DNA of 36,185 bases, taken from contig CAYHMW010000011.1 of the NCBI GenBank assembly GCA_964357925.1, positions 1 to 36,185 on the forward strand. Direction: 5' to 3'. Position numbers and translations under genes: made by a program. Origin of the DNA: CAYHMW01 sp964357925. GTDB taxonomy: Bacteria > Patescibacteriota > Microgenomatia > UBA8517. The notes below the pieces were generated by a model that was not told the origin of the DNA, did no database searches, and saw nothing but the letters and a program-made list of their open reading frames with translations. Position 1 is the stretch's first letter. Each line of letters begins with the position of its first letter. Below are positions 6,808 through 14,669 of the stretch, in pieces.

Positions 6808-8436
6808 ATGTGGACACCTGACTATTCAAAATTTGTTGATAATAAAAGATGGTACAGAATCCCTGGTGTTTTGTTTTTGGCAACAGGATTTGTATATTTG
6901 TCGTGGTTATTTTTTAACCTTAATATTGATGCTTGGTATATAAGTTTGCCATTTTTCTTCATGCATTTATTTACGTATCTTATGGCAATCGTCTCTGTTA
7001 TTAATCATTGGCAAAGTAGCTATCGAACTCAAAGACCAATGCTTCCCGACCCTTTGCTACCTGTCGCTGTTGTGGTTCCGACTTACAGAGAGCCGATTGA
7101 AATTATTCGAAAGACGATTAAGTCTTTATTGCATTTGTCATACAAGGGACAGCTTGTAATTGTTTTAAGTAATGACGATCAGGAAAGGCTCCCGAATGGC
7201 AGCCTTGAAGAACTAATGGGGGAATTGTCAAAGTATTGGAATGATATAAATAGCAAGGTTATCGCTGGTGAGAGGCAACTTCATCTTTTGCACACATCTC
7301 CCCACAGGGAGGCGAAGGCTGGGAATTTGAATCAAGCGATTGCTTTTTTGAGAAAGCATTATCCAAATTTGGATTTGATCCTCACACAGGATGCAGATGA
7401 GATTGCTGACAAAGATTTGGTGTCTGCTCTTGTTGGATACTTCAGCGAGGATTCGAATACGGCTTATGTACAGACGATTAAGCAGGTCGATGTCTCACCA
7501 GGGGACCCTTTTGGGAACCATGATGTTATGTGGTACGGCCGTACTGCTGCCTCCCGAGATGCATCTGGCGCCATGTATGCTTGTGGGTCCGGTGTCATGT
7601 GGAGAATGTCTGCCTTGGATTCTATCGGCGGGTTTTCCACTTGGAACATGGTTGAGGATTTGACGACTTCTTATGAACTACTCGCCAATGGGTGGAGCGG
7701 GAAGTATCACTATGAGGCGTTGTCAAAAGGGTTGGCGCCTGAGGATTTGCCAAATTATTTTAAGCAGCGCAGTGTTTGGGCAATTGATACTATGCGAATT
7801 TTCTTTTGGGATAATCCATTCATGAAACCAGGGCTTACATTTCGTCAGAGATTGCAGTTTTTGGAGACCCCACTTTTTTACTTAAATGGAATTGTTGTCT
7901 TGGCCATGATACTAATTACTTCAACCTTTTTATTTTTTGAATTGTGGCCGACGCGCTCTTCTGCTTTGGTGCATGCTATCTATATGCTGCCAAGCTTCTT
8001 GTCACTTGAATTGTATTTTATCCTACTTGGAGGATCCATCCCTTATCATCGAGTGAGGCAGTTTTGGGTGGGACTTGCACCGCAGTTTGCGATGGCAACC
8101 TTTGCAGCCTTAGTTAATGGCCCAAACAATAAACCACGCTATATCGTAACTAGAAAGGAAAATGAATATGGAAATTATTTATATCTGGTGTGGCCGCAGA
8201 TATTGGTTTTAGTTCTTATTTCGTTAGGACTCTTAAAGGTTATATTAACCACTCCATTGTACTCAGGATTTGATTGGGCGACATTTTTCTGGGGATTTTA
8301 TATGGCATCATTTTTTGTGCAGGTAATTAAGGTTGCTCTTTGGAATTATTCGCTGGAATTTAGTCTTGAGTTTGTTCTCGAGAAACTTTGGGAGGTAATC
8401 CCCGGATTTAGTTATAGAGAAGAAGAAATAGAATAG
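6808..8436 (+). CDS. Membrane GT2-family processive-type glycosyltransferase
   Basis: 542 residues resembling cellulose synthase / hyaluronan synthase-type GT2 enzymes. Two N-terminal membrane helices (~15-65), the GT-A domain beginning VAVVVPTYREP (first Asp region and SNDDQ), the DxD metal-binding motif in TQDADE (D195, D197), the acceptor-side acidic pair VED (E283, D284), then four or more C-terminal membrane helices. It should polymerise a polysaccharide from a nucleotide sugar and pass it through the membrane. The QxxRW motif of processive enzymes is present as QRSVW (320-324), with Val where Arg is usual. It is cotranscribed with the sortase, suggesting a surface polysaccharide made alongside the sorted protein. 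Substrate not predictable. Confidence 0.85.
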   Translation: MWTPDYSKFVDNKRWYRIPGVLFLATGFVYLSWLFFNLNIDAWYISLPFFFMHLFTYLMAIVSVINHWQSSYRTQRPMLPDPLLPVAVVVPTYREPIEIIRKTIKSLLHLSYKGQLVIVLSNDDQERLPNGSLEELMGELSKYWNDINSKVIAGERQLHLLHTSPHREAKAGNLNQAIAFLRKHYPNLDLILTQDADEIADKDLVSALVGYFSEDSNTAYVQTIKQVDVSPGDPFGNHDVMWYGRTAASRDASGAMYACGSGVMWRMSALDSIGGFSTWNMVEDLTTSYELLANGWSGKYHYEALSKGLAPEDLPNYFKQRSVWAIDTMRIFFWDNPFMKPGLTFRQRLQFLETPLFYLNGIVVLAMILITSTFLFFELWPTRSSALVHAIYMLPSFLSLELYFILLGGSIPYHRVRQFWVGLAPQFAMATFAALVNGPNNKPRYIVTRKENEYGNYLYLVWPQILVLVLISLGLLKVILTTPLYSGFDWATFFWGFYMASFFVQVIKVALWNYSLEFSLEFVLEKLWEVIPGFSYREEEIE

Positions 8437-8438
8437 AT

Positions 8439-9914
8439 TTATTTTGGAGTCCAGAGGCGGGTAGTTTGATCGAACACTCCTGAAACTTTGAAGGTATCTG
8501 TGAGAAGCAGGGAGTAGTGTTCTTCAATTGCTGGCAGGATTTCTTTGTTAATATCTGGCGTGAAGAAGTCGTTTAGGATGATGTATTTAAACTCTTTGTT
8601 TCTTATAGCTTTTTTCATTGCTTCGACTCCAGTTGTGCCCTCGTAGTTAAAATACCAAGTGCTGGGCCATGCACCTGGATCTTCGAAGCCATCGTAGAGG
8701 TGATATTTATATACAGTACTGGCTTCTGCGAAAATAACATCGCCGGTCTTTCTATTATTTTTAAGATACTCGATTATGTTTGTGGCACTTGGCCAGGAGC
8801 GCTGGAAGCGCCAGTGTTTGCTGAAATTTACCCAGACGCTAGTGATTAGTGTCACTACTACAATTGTGCGTATAAGTTGAAGTGAATTTACAAGTACTGG
8901 ATTATTATTGGTTTTACTCATTACCGCTTGGTTAAGCTTCAGGAGTACAAAACTTCCAATCGGTGTCCAGAAAGCTAGAGTAAACACAAGATGTTTCCAA
9001 AGACTCCGTGCGTTTGCTGTTGCCAGGTGGAAGAGAAGGGGAGTGAGTCCCGCTAGAAATAATACGAGGAGCAGATTCTTTTTTTCTTTTCTTTGCTTCA
9101 ATAGGGCGAGTATTATCCCTGAGAGGGCCAATGGGATGTGTAAGGCTAGGTCGTTTAGGATTTTGCTAAGGATATAGGGCCTGGATCTAGTCTCAGTAAA
9201 GGGGTTTGTAATAAAAAGGCTTGTCAGATCATTGCTGTTTTGATACACAAAGAACCCTAGAGGGATTATTGAAATAGTTAACCAAATAAGTGATTTTTTT
9301 AATTTGAGGTGTTTTGGATAGAGAGAAATCATTAAGAGGATGGAGGGAATGAAAATGATAGTTATATATTTCGCGAATGTAGCTAATGTAAAGAAGAATG
9401 AGGAAAAGACTACTAACACCCAGCTTTTTGTTGACGAGTGATATCTGGAATGCATCGCGGCGTACATACTAACTGCGAGGAATGCGATTGCCGGGGTGTC
9501 GTAAGTTCCTAATTGTGCAATATCAAGGGTAATTGAGGTACTAAAGAAGAGGAAAAGAGTAAGGACTTCTGTTTTATAGCCAGCAAATTGATAAGCTATT
9601 TTTCCTGATATTATTCCTGTTAATAGGATTAGAAGACTTGACATGAGTCGTACCCCTGTGAGTCCATAGTATCTGTTTGCGTACGCGCTCATTAACGGAT
9701 AGAGATATGACCCGCCCATCCATGAGATTGCTTTCTCCCAATAAACATCCCTGAGGACTTCTTCACCTACTGTTGCATATATAGCTTCATCCACGAATGA
9801 GGAGTTGTAGTTGAGATCTCGGGTTACGTAAAAAAGGAAAAAGCTTATAATGCAAAAGTGAATTACATTAAGCGTGGTTATCGAGAGTATTTTGTTATTT
9901 AATATTATTCTCAT
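8439..9914 (-). CDS. Polytopic GT-C type glycosyltransferase (ArnT/PMT-like)
   Basis: 491 residues with about ten membrane helices and a C-terminal soluble tail. The acidic pair D42-E43 in the first extracytoplasmic loop (SSFVDEAIYATVG) matches the catalytic loop of GT-C enzymes such as ArnT and protein O-mannosyltransferases, which use lipid-linked sugars. The C-terminal region (AEASTVYKYHLYDGFEDPG...) resembles the periplasmic part of such proteins. It is convergent with the GT2 gene (two bases between stops) and divergent from the second LPxTG cassette, so it could glycosylate surface proteins or lipids; that link is inference from position only. Confidence 0.72.
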   Translation of the reverse strand: MRIILNNKILSITTLNVIHFCIISFFLFYVTRDLNYNSSFVDEAIYATVGEEVLRDVYWEKAISWMGGSYLYPLMSAYANRYYGLTGVRLMSSLLILLTGIISGKIAYQFAGYKTEVLTLFLFFSTSITLDIAQLGTYDTPAIAFLAVSMYAAMHSRYHSSTKSWVLVVFSSFFFTLATFAKYITIIFIPSILLMISLYPKHLKLKKSLIWLTISIIPLGFFVYQNSNDLTSLFITNPFTETRSRPYILSKILNDLALHIPLALSGIILALLKQRKEKKNLLLVLFLAGLTPLLFHLATANARSLWKHLVFTLAFWTPIGSFVLLKLNQAVMSKTNNNPVLVNSLQLIRTIVVVTLITSVWVNFSKHWRFQRSWPSATNIIEYLKNNRKTGDVIFAEASTVYKYHLYDGFEDPGAWPSTWYFNYEGTTGVEAMKKAIRNKEFKYIILNDFFTPDINKEILPAIEEHYSLLLTDTFKVSGVFDQTTRLWTPK

Positions 9915-9953
9915 AGTTTTTTGAGAAAGGGTGTAGTATTGTCTGAGTTATAT

Positions 9954-9959
9954 TATAAT
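9954..9959 (+). promoter_or_regulatory. -10 box of a leaderless promoter for the second surface-protein cassette
   Basis: Consensus TATAAT ends eight bases before the ATG at 9968. No convincing -35 box is spaced correctly. The 53-base gap also has to hold the promoter of the divergent GT-C gene. Confidence 0.55.
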
Positions 9960-9967
9960 ACGTACTT

Positions 9968-10834
9968 ATGGTCAATAAATTAATTTATTCGATTCATTTA
10001 TATTTGCTCTTGATTCTGGGATTATCTTTGTTTAGCCCGCGATTAGTTAACGCTCAAGCAGCTTGGGAAATGTGTAGCGACGGAACACTTATTGTTCGGT
10101 GTGAAAGCATAAACTGTCCTCGTGGTGATACGAGCGGAGATGGGACTTGTACGTTGTCTGATGAGGACAGTAGTTTTACTGATTTTAGAAATGATGCTTT
10201 ATGTGCCAATCCTGTATCTGGATGTGGAGTCGTCAGATATTACAACCAGAGTAATAATTGTAATACTCGAGTGAAGCAAGATGCTCCTAACTGTACGCTT
10301 TATGCTACTGCAAACCCGAATTTTACCCCACCGCCCACGCAAAGCGGGGCAGGCGGGCAGGCCACTCTCGCTCCTGTGCAGACTCCCACTTCATCTCCAA
10401 ATCCAATTGGGGGGACAGTTGCTGCAAAATGTGTGAACTTGGTGGCAGAACCGACTAGCTCAAATAAAGTGCCAGCCGATGTTAAATTTACGGCTCTTGC
10501 AGACGGACAGGTGACTGGTTATGAATTTAATTTTGGCGATGACGCGACAGGTGATAACGACGTTTTTCGTCTGAACACCAACACGATTATTCATAGGTAT
10601 GAGAAAAGTGGGAAGTATGTGGCCTTGGTGCGCGTGGCACAAGGTGAGGGATTGTATGAAACCAAGGCAAGTTGCTCAGCTACTGTGACAATTGATGATG
10701 GACAAGTACTTACGAAGGGAGGGGAGCCTGTTGAGAAGCTTCCTGAAACAGGGTCTGAGATTTATGGATTAATTGCCCTAATTGCCATGGGCTTTGGCGG
10801 TATTTACATGTATGAGCGATTTCGAGTTGCTTAA
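9968..10834 (+). CDS. Exported PKD-domain surface protein with LPETG sorting signal
   Basis: 288 residues. A signal peptide covers residues 1-~29 (cleavage near NAQA). Next comes a Cys-rich region (~35-115, eight or more Cys, probably disulfide-bonded outside the cell), a Pro/Gly/Thr linker, a PKD-like domain (~residues 155-245, with CVNLVAEPTSSNKVPADVKF and YEFNFGDDATGD), and a sorting signal LPETG plus hydrophobic helix and short basic tail (YERFRVA). The linker encodes a GC-rich palindromic repeat (10326-10361) in frame as PPPTQSGAGGQA. Architecture parallels the LPKTG protein at 4937; the sortase-like gene that follows overlaps it by 23 bases. Confidence 0.85.
   Translation: MVNKLIYSIHLYLLLILGLSLFSPRLVNAQAAWEMCSDGTLIVRCESINCPRGDTSGDGTCTLSDEDSSFTDFRNDALCANPVSGCGVVRYYNQSNNCNTRVKQDAPNCTLYATANPNFTPPPTQSGAGGQATLAPVQTPTSSPNPIGGTVAAKCVNLVAEPTSSNKVPADVKFTALADGQVTGYEFNFGDDATGDNDVFRLNTNTIIHRYEKSGKYVALVRVAQGEGLYETKASCSATVTIDDGQVLTKGGEPVEKLPETGSEIYGLIALIAMGFGGIYMYERFRVA
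10326..10361. repeat. Palindromic repeat inserted in frame in the LPETG protein gene
   Basis: 36 bases ending GGCGGGCAGG, with arms CCGCCC...GGGC and a short AAA loop inside ACGC-AAA-GCG. It aligns along its length with the element at 392-427. It is translated as part of the flexible linker before the PKD domain, where an insertion would be tolerated. Confidence 0.7.
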
Positions 10835-11705
10835 GATACTTGGCATTAGACTTCTTGGGATTTTGTTGCGATATCTATTTGTATTTACATTAATTTTTTT
10901 GAAAGGGATTTCTCGACTTATCAATATTTCTTCGGTTCGATTTATGGCAAGGATGAACTTAAGACCTAGTATTTATGAGGCTGGAAGGGCAAGGACAGGA
11001 CAGACACATCTTGCATTCTCAACAAAAAAACTTTATTTATATAAAACTCTGAGATATACGGGGGCATTCATGGTATGTTTTTCGGTTACTGCACTTCTTT
11101 ATTCTTATGCGCCACTTGCGAGTTCAAGTTATTTCAAAGTTTGGGCGCAAGAGAAAATAATGATTGATGATTTGGAGAATGTCGATGGGCCGATGTTTTT
11201 GCCAAAGCATGAGGTTGTTGAGAAAGAGGACTTGGCAGGTATTGAGACAGAGGCGAAATCTTTTGGAGTGGATACTAATTTTTCGATAGTGATTCCAAAG
11301 ATTGAAGCATATTCGAATGTTGTTGATAATGTTGATCCAAATGAGAAAGAGGAATATTTGGCGGCGATGCTTGAAGGGGTCGCTCATTCTTCTAATACTT
11401 CGTACCCTGGCCAGAGTGGCGTTACCTATTTATTTGCGCACTCAACAAATTCGCCTTTATATATAGAGCAGTATAATGCTGTGTTTTATAGGTTGAGGGA
11501 ATTGACGGAGGGAGACAGTGTAATTGTTTATTACGATGGGAAGCGATATGAATATAGAGTTAAGATGACGGAGGTCGTGTCAATTGACGATACCAGGTGG
11601 GTGAATAGTACAGATCCTGAGCCGAGGTTGGTCCTTCAGACCAGCCATCCGCCTGGGACAATTTGGAGGAGACTTCTTGTGATTTGTGAACCAGTTATTT
11701 TTTAG
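10812..11705 (+). CDS. Sortase-like protein with the catalytic Cys replaced by Ser
   Basis: About 297 residues. The long N-terminal part has two hydrophobic segments (~residues 5-30 and ~80-100) separated by a basic stretch; the C-terminal half is a sortase fold closely similar to the enzyme at 6075. H210 is present (LFAHSTNSP) and the Arg region is present (IWRRLLVI, R286/R287), but the motif that should read LQTC reads LQTS: codon AGC at 11643-11645, S278. A single A-to-T change would restore TGC. It may be an inactive scaffold or regulator, a serine variant, or the result of a sequencing or assembly error. ATG 10812 overlaps the upstream LPETG gene by 23 bases, so the two are translationally coupled and presumably functionally paired. 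Confidence 0.82.
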   Translation: MSDFELLKILGIRLLGILLRYLFVFTLIFLKGISRLINISSVRFMARMNLRPSIYEAGRARTGQTHLAFSTKKLYLYKTLRYTGAFMVCFSVTALLYSYAPLASSSYFKVWAQEKIMIDDLENVDGPMFLPKHEVVEKEDLAGIETEAKSFGVDTNFSIVIPKIEAYSNVVDNVDPNEKEEYLAAMLEGVAHSSNTSYPGQSGVTYLFAHSTNSPLYIEQYNAVFYRLRELTEGDSVIVYYDGKRYEYRVKMTEVVSIDDTRWVNSTDPEPRLVLQTSHPPGTIWRRLLVICEPVIF

Positions 11706-11734
11706 TTGACAAAGGGCGGGTAGCGCAATAAAAT
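11706..11734 (+). promoter_or_regulatory. Promoter for rho
   Basis: Perfect TTGACA (11706-11711) directly after the sortase-like stop codon, 17-base spacer, TAAAAT (11729-11734). The expected leader is about 23 pyrimidine-rich bases with no obvious ribosome-binding site. Confidence 0.8.
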
Positions 11735-11764
11735 AGTCTCATCTCACTTCTTTTAGTTTCTTAA

Positions 11765-12940
11765 ATGAATGACGAACCCCTAATAGTTGATGATAGAATC
11801 TTGCCGGATTCTTTGATGCCTGTTGAAAATGTAACAGGAGTTCTTGATATAGCCAATGAAGGCTCTGGGCTTTTGCGGCCTAAATTTTCTCCATCGGACC
11901 TTGATATTTATATTTCTTCCTCTCAGATAAGGAGGTTTAATTTGAGACTGGGGGATATGGTTGGTGGGCAGGCGCGCCGCCCTAAAGAGAACGAGCGATA
12001 TTGGGGGTTATTGAAGGTCGAGACCGTGAATGGTGTTGCCGTTGATAAAATAGGAGTACGTCCCGACATTGAAGGTATGACTGCCATATATCCGGATAAG
12101 CAAATTAAGCTGTCGACTCTACCGGACATTATGACTACACGCATGATTGACCTCATTGCTCCGATTGGATTTGGCCAGAGAGGGCTCATTGTAAGTCCTC
12201 CGAAAGCAGGCAAAACCTGGCTTGTGAAAGATATGATTGATGGCATTGCCAAGAATCATAAAGATGTTCACTTGATGGCGATCTTGATTGGGGAGCGCCC
12301 GGAGGAAGTTACTGATATTGCGAGACATGTTAAGGAGGCAACGGGCGGTACTGGTGAGGTGGCTGCAAGCAACTTTGATGAGGATCCGATTGCGCAAACC
12401 AGAGTTGGTGAGATTGCTTTGGAGCGTGCAAAGCGTTTGGTTGAAATGGGCCGTGATGTTGTGATTGTCCTAGACTCTATTACTCGATTGGCACGGGCTT
12501 ATAATTTGGCATTGCCAACGTCTGGAAGGACGTTAACTGGTGGATTTGATCCACAAGCTTTGCAGCCGGCGAAGAAGTTCTTTGGCGCGGCACGCAAAAT
12601 CGAAAATGGTGGATCCTTGACTATTATTGGGACGACACTTGTGGAGACGGGCTCCAGGATGGATGACCTTATTTATGAAGAGTTTAAGGGAACTGGGAAT
12701 ATGGAACTACACCTTGGTCGAAGACTTGCTGAGAAGAGGATATTTCCGGCGATTGACGTTACACGATCTGGAACTCGTCAGGAAGAGCTTTTGTATGGAC
12801 GTGAGAAACTTCCGAAGATTCATACTTTGAGGCGTATGCTTGAGATGATGCATGAGGATGAGAGGACTGAGACGTTGTTGGGACGTCTCGCGAAAACAAA
12901 GAGTAACGAGGAATTTATTGAGGATTTGAAGACTGCGTAA
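11765..12940 (+). CDS. rho: Transcription termination factor Rho
   Basis: 391 residues, close to the compact core form of Rho (E. coli 419). The N-terminal RNA-binding (CSD-like) domain covers ~residues 15-110 (GVLDIANEGSGLLRP, YISSSQIRRFNLRLGD). The RecA-type hexameric ATPase follows with Walker A PPKAGKT (145-151), the GERPEEVTD motif, Walker B VVIVLDSITRLARAYN, and the Rho-specific EGGSLTII-like / ETGSRMDDLIYEEFKGTGN segment. It releases nascent transcripts from RNA polymerase. It has its own strong promoter; the next small gene starts about 40 bases later. Confidence 0.97.
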   Translation: MNDEPLIVDDRILPDSLMPVENVTGVLDIANEGSGLLRPKFSPSDLDIYISSSQIRRFNLRLGDMVGGQARRPKENERYWGLLKVETVNGVAVDKIGVRPDIEGMTAIYPDKQIKLSTLPDIMTTRMIDLIAPIGFGQRGLIVSPPKAGKTWLVKDMIDGIAKNHKDVHLMAILIGERPEEVTDIARHVKEATGGTGEVAASNFDEDPIAQTRVGEIALERAKRLVEMGRDVVIVLDSITRLARAYNLALPTSGRTLTGGFDPQALQPAKKFFGAARKIENGGSLTIIGTTLVETGSRMDDLIYEEFKGTGNMELHLGRRLAEKRIFPAIDVTRSGTRQEELLYGREKLPKIHTLRRMLEMMHEDERTETLLGRLAKTKSNEEFIEDLKTA

Positions 12941-12971
12941 ATTGAGTCGCTGACCTCTAGTATGTTATTCT

Positions 12972-12993
12972 GTGTCAGACATGAAACTGACAC
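12972..12993 (+). promoter_or_regulatory. Hairpin enclosing a start codon
   Basis: GTGTCAG (12972-12978) and CTGACAC (12987-12993) are perfect inverted 7-mers; the ATG at 12981 lies in the 8-base loop. It could modulate translation start or be an operator. Confidence 0.4.
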
Positions 12994-13172
12994 GATCTCA
13001 ACAAGAGTTTATTGCTGACAAGTTGATGGATGGAGCAAATCTGGCATTGGGCGGTCTCGTGTTTGGCCAGCTGGCTGCTCGAAACATTGAAATATCTGTT
13101 TTTGTGTTGGGATTAATGTTTTATCTTTGGTCGTGGGCGATGTCGCTTCTTTTAAGAAAGGGGGTGCATTAG
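12981..13172 (+). CDS. Small two-helix membrane protein, unknown function
   Basis: 63 residues (66 if translation begins at the in-frame GTG at 12972). A short charged N-terminus (MKLTRSQQEFIADKLMDGAN) is followed by two hydrophobic segments (about LALGGLVFGQLA and ISVFVLGLMFYLWSWAMSLLL) and a basic end. Not recognised as a named family. A second, even smaller membrane protein follows two bases after the stop, suggesting a bicistronic unit. Confidence 0.65.
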   Translation: MKLTRSQQEFIADKLMDGANLALGGLVFGQLAARNIEISVFVLGLMFYLWSWAMSLLLRKGVH

Positions 13173-13174
13173 TG

Positions 13175-13273
13175 ATGATTGGTACAATCTCAGGGCAGCT
13201 TGGAGTAGCCATTCTTTTTATTACTATTATGTTGGTGGGGACAGCTCTATTTTTGGTAATCAAACATTCGTAA
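13175..13273 (+). CDS. Very small single-pass membrane protein, unknown function
   Basis: 32 residues beginning MIGTISGQLG; almost entirely one hydrophobic helix (VAILFITIMLVGTALFLVI) with a basic end KHS. A GA-rich ribosome-binding-like sequence (AAGAAAGGGGG) ends about ten bases upstream, inside the preceding small membrane-protein gene, and the start sits two bases after its stop. The tight spacing and shared membrane character support a real gene pair, but it is short and the call is tentative. Confidence 0.5.
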   Translation: MIGTISGQLGVAILFITIMLVGTALFLVIKHS

Positions 13274-13279
13274 CTTCAT

Positions 13280-13322
13280 TCCACTCCGCTCTGGAGCTAC
13301 GCGGGACTTCGTGGGGTGTGGT
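13280..13322. repeat. Imperfect GC-rich inverted repeat, possible degenerate palindrome
   Basis: This gene-free stretch runs from CCACTCCGC to GTGGGGTGTGG. The ends pair imperfectly (CCAC/GTGG then CC/GG), with an internal GCTCTGGAGC palindrome. It differs from the GGCGGGCAGG family. It could be a weak terminator for the small membrane proteins or a decayed mobile palindrome. Confidence 0.35.
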
Positions 13323-13342
13323 GGTATACTTCAGGTTGATAT

Positions 13343-14449
13343 ATGACTTTCAAAGACATAAAAGACAGTAAACTTGTGCGAGATTTTATCGAGTTTAATC
13401 GAGAGTTTAGTATTTACTGTTTAAGATCTCTAAAACATTTTTCGATTAAAATGGATGCGCGCAAGGGGCTTATGGTTGCGACACTTTATCGAAGGCGAGG
13501 GAAGTACGCAAACCGTTTGATGCATTCTGGAATGGCTGGGATTGCTGCTTTGGGGGTAATGATTGCACCAATGGTGGCACAGGAATTTCCTGGTAAAGCC
13601 ACTGACCCCTGGAGTGTTGCTTCTGGGAGTGTGCTCTCTCTAAGTTCAGCCGCAGACCAGACTGAGACTATAATTGCTGACAGGCAGTTTCGCGATAGTG
13701 TTGTTCATTATACCGTTGAGGAAGGGGATACCGTTGGAACCATCGCGCAGAAGTATGGAGTCTCTACTGATACTATCCGTTGGCAAAATGATCTTGCCAG
13801 TAAGGACTCGATAAAGGTTGATCAGGAACTTGAAATACTTCCTGTGACGGGAGTTATGCATAAGGTGCGAAAAGGGGACACTGTTTATTCTATTGCTAAG
13901 AAATATGACGTAGATGCACAGGCTATCGTTAACTATCCATTTAATACTTACTCTAATGATGAGACGTTTGAATTAGCGATAGGGCAGGAAATAATAATTC
14001 CTGATGGGGTGGAGCCTGAAGCTATCCCATGGTCTCCGCTTGCCAGAGTCAGGCAGATTACGCCTGATGCTGGGACTGTAGTTGCTTCCGGCAATTTCGT
14101 GTGGCCTACATCTGGAAGTATTACGACTAATTTCGTTTGGTATCACAAGGGTCTTGATATCGCCAATCGTGGGATGCCTAATGTTTTGGCAGCTGATGCT
14201 GGGACTGTAGTTGTGTCGGGGTGGCCAGATAACTATGGCTACGGTAATCGTGTAATTATCGATCATGGAAATGGAACGAGAACTTTATATGCACATCTGT
14301 CTGCTATTTATGTCGTATCCGGCCAATCCGTAAACCGTGGTGATGCAATCGGGAAGATGGGATCAACAGGGAGATCGACTGGGCCACATTTGCATTTTGA
14401 GGTTATCCGAAATGGAGCTCATGTTAATCCTTTGAGTGTGTTGAATTAA
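13343..14449 (+). CDS. LysM and M23 peptidoglycan endopeptidase
   Basis: 368 residues. A basic cytoplasmic N-terminus of about 65 residues precedes one hydrophobic segment (~residues 70-85). Then come two LysM carbohydrate-binding domains (~128-172, HYTVEEGDTVGTIAQKYGVS; and ~174-225, HKVRKGDTVYSIAKKYDV) and a C-terminal M23 metallopeptidase domain (~255-365) with zinc ligands H268/D272 (WYHKGLDIA) and the HLHFE motif (H349, H351). It should bind peptidoglycan and cut its cross-links, acting in wall remodelling or division. A -10 box TATACT (13324-13329) lies 13 bases before the ATG. The unusually long basic N-terminus before the membrane segment is typical of an anchored rather than freely secreted enzyme. 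Confidence 0.9.
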   Translation: MTFKDIKDSKLVRDFIEFNREFSIYCLRSLKHFSIKMDARKGLMVATLYRRRGKYANRLMHSGMAGIAALGVMIAPMVAQEFPGKATDPWSVASGSVLSLSSAADQTETIIADRQFRDSVVHYTVEEGDTVGTIAQKYGVSTDTIRWQNDLASKDSIKVDQELEILPVTGVMHKVRKGDTVYSIAKKYDVDAQAIVNYPFNTYSNDETFELAIGQEIIIPDGVEPEAIPWSPLARVRQITPDAGTVVASGNFVWPTSGSITTNFVWYHKGLDIANRGMPNVLAADAGTVVVSGWPDNYGYGNRVIIDHGNGTRTLYAHLSAIYVVSGQSVNRGDAIGKMGSTGRSTGPHLHFEVIRNGAHVNPLSVLN

Positions 14450-14451
14450 AA

Positions 14452-14522
14452 GGGGCTATAGCATAGTGGTAGTGCGGTCGCTTCGCATGCGATATACGGC
14501 GGTTCGATTCCGCCTAGCTCCA
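14452..14522 (+). tRNA. tRNA-Ala(CGC)
   Basis: The full cloverleaf is visible: acceptor GGGGCTA/TAGCTCC with the G3-U70 pair that defines alanine tRNAs, D arm GCAT...GTGC, anticodon stem GTCGC/GCGAT with loop TTCGCAT (anticodon CGC, codon GCG), a 4-base variable loop and T arm GGCGG-TTCGATT-CCGCC. The discriminator is A, and CCA is not encoded. It begins three bases after the peptidase stop codon. Confidence 0.95.
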
Positions 14523-14530
14523 CTGGGTTC

Positions 14531-14572
14531 CCCGCCTGCAGTCGCCTGAGGCGACAGCCGATGGCGGGCAGG
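14531..14572. repeat. 42-base palindromic repeat directly after tRNA-Ala
   Basis: Starts CCCGCCTGCAG and ends GGCGGGCAGG, with an inner perfect stem GTCGCC-TGA-GGCGAC. Same length and ends as the elements at 32961-33002 and 33426-33467. It begins eight bases after the tRNA; as RNA it would fold just downstream and could influence 3'-end processing. Confidence 0.75.
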
Positions 14573-14657
14573 GATTCCCGACAGGTCCACCCCGAACTAC
14601 TCTGACGCACTGTTAGGTGCATCATTCGAGTTCAGGGCAAGCCCTCGTACTTTGTTG

Positions 14658-14663
14658 TAGAAT
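14658..14663 (+). promoter_or_regulatory. -10 box of a leaderless promoter
   Basis: TAGAAT ends six bases before ATG 14670. No good -35 is visible; an AGGGC-AA-GCCCT hairpin lies just upstream (about 14635-14646) and may be a terminator or regulator site. Confidence 0.5.
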
Positions 14664-14669
14664 TAGGTA

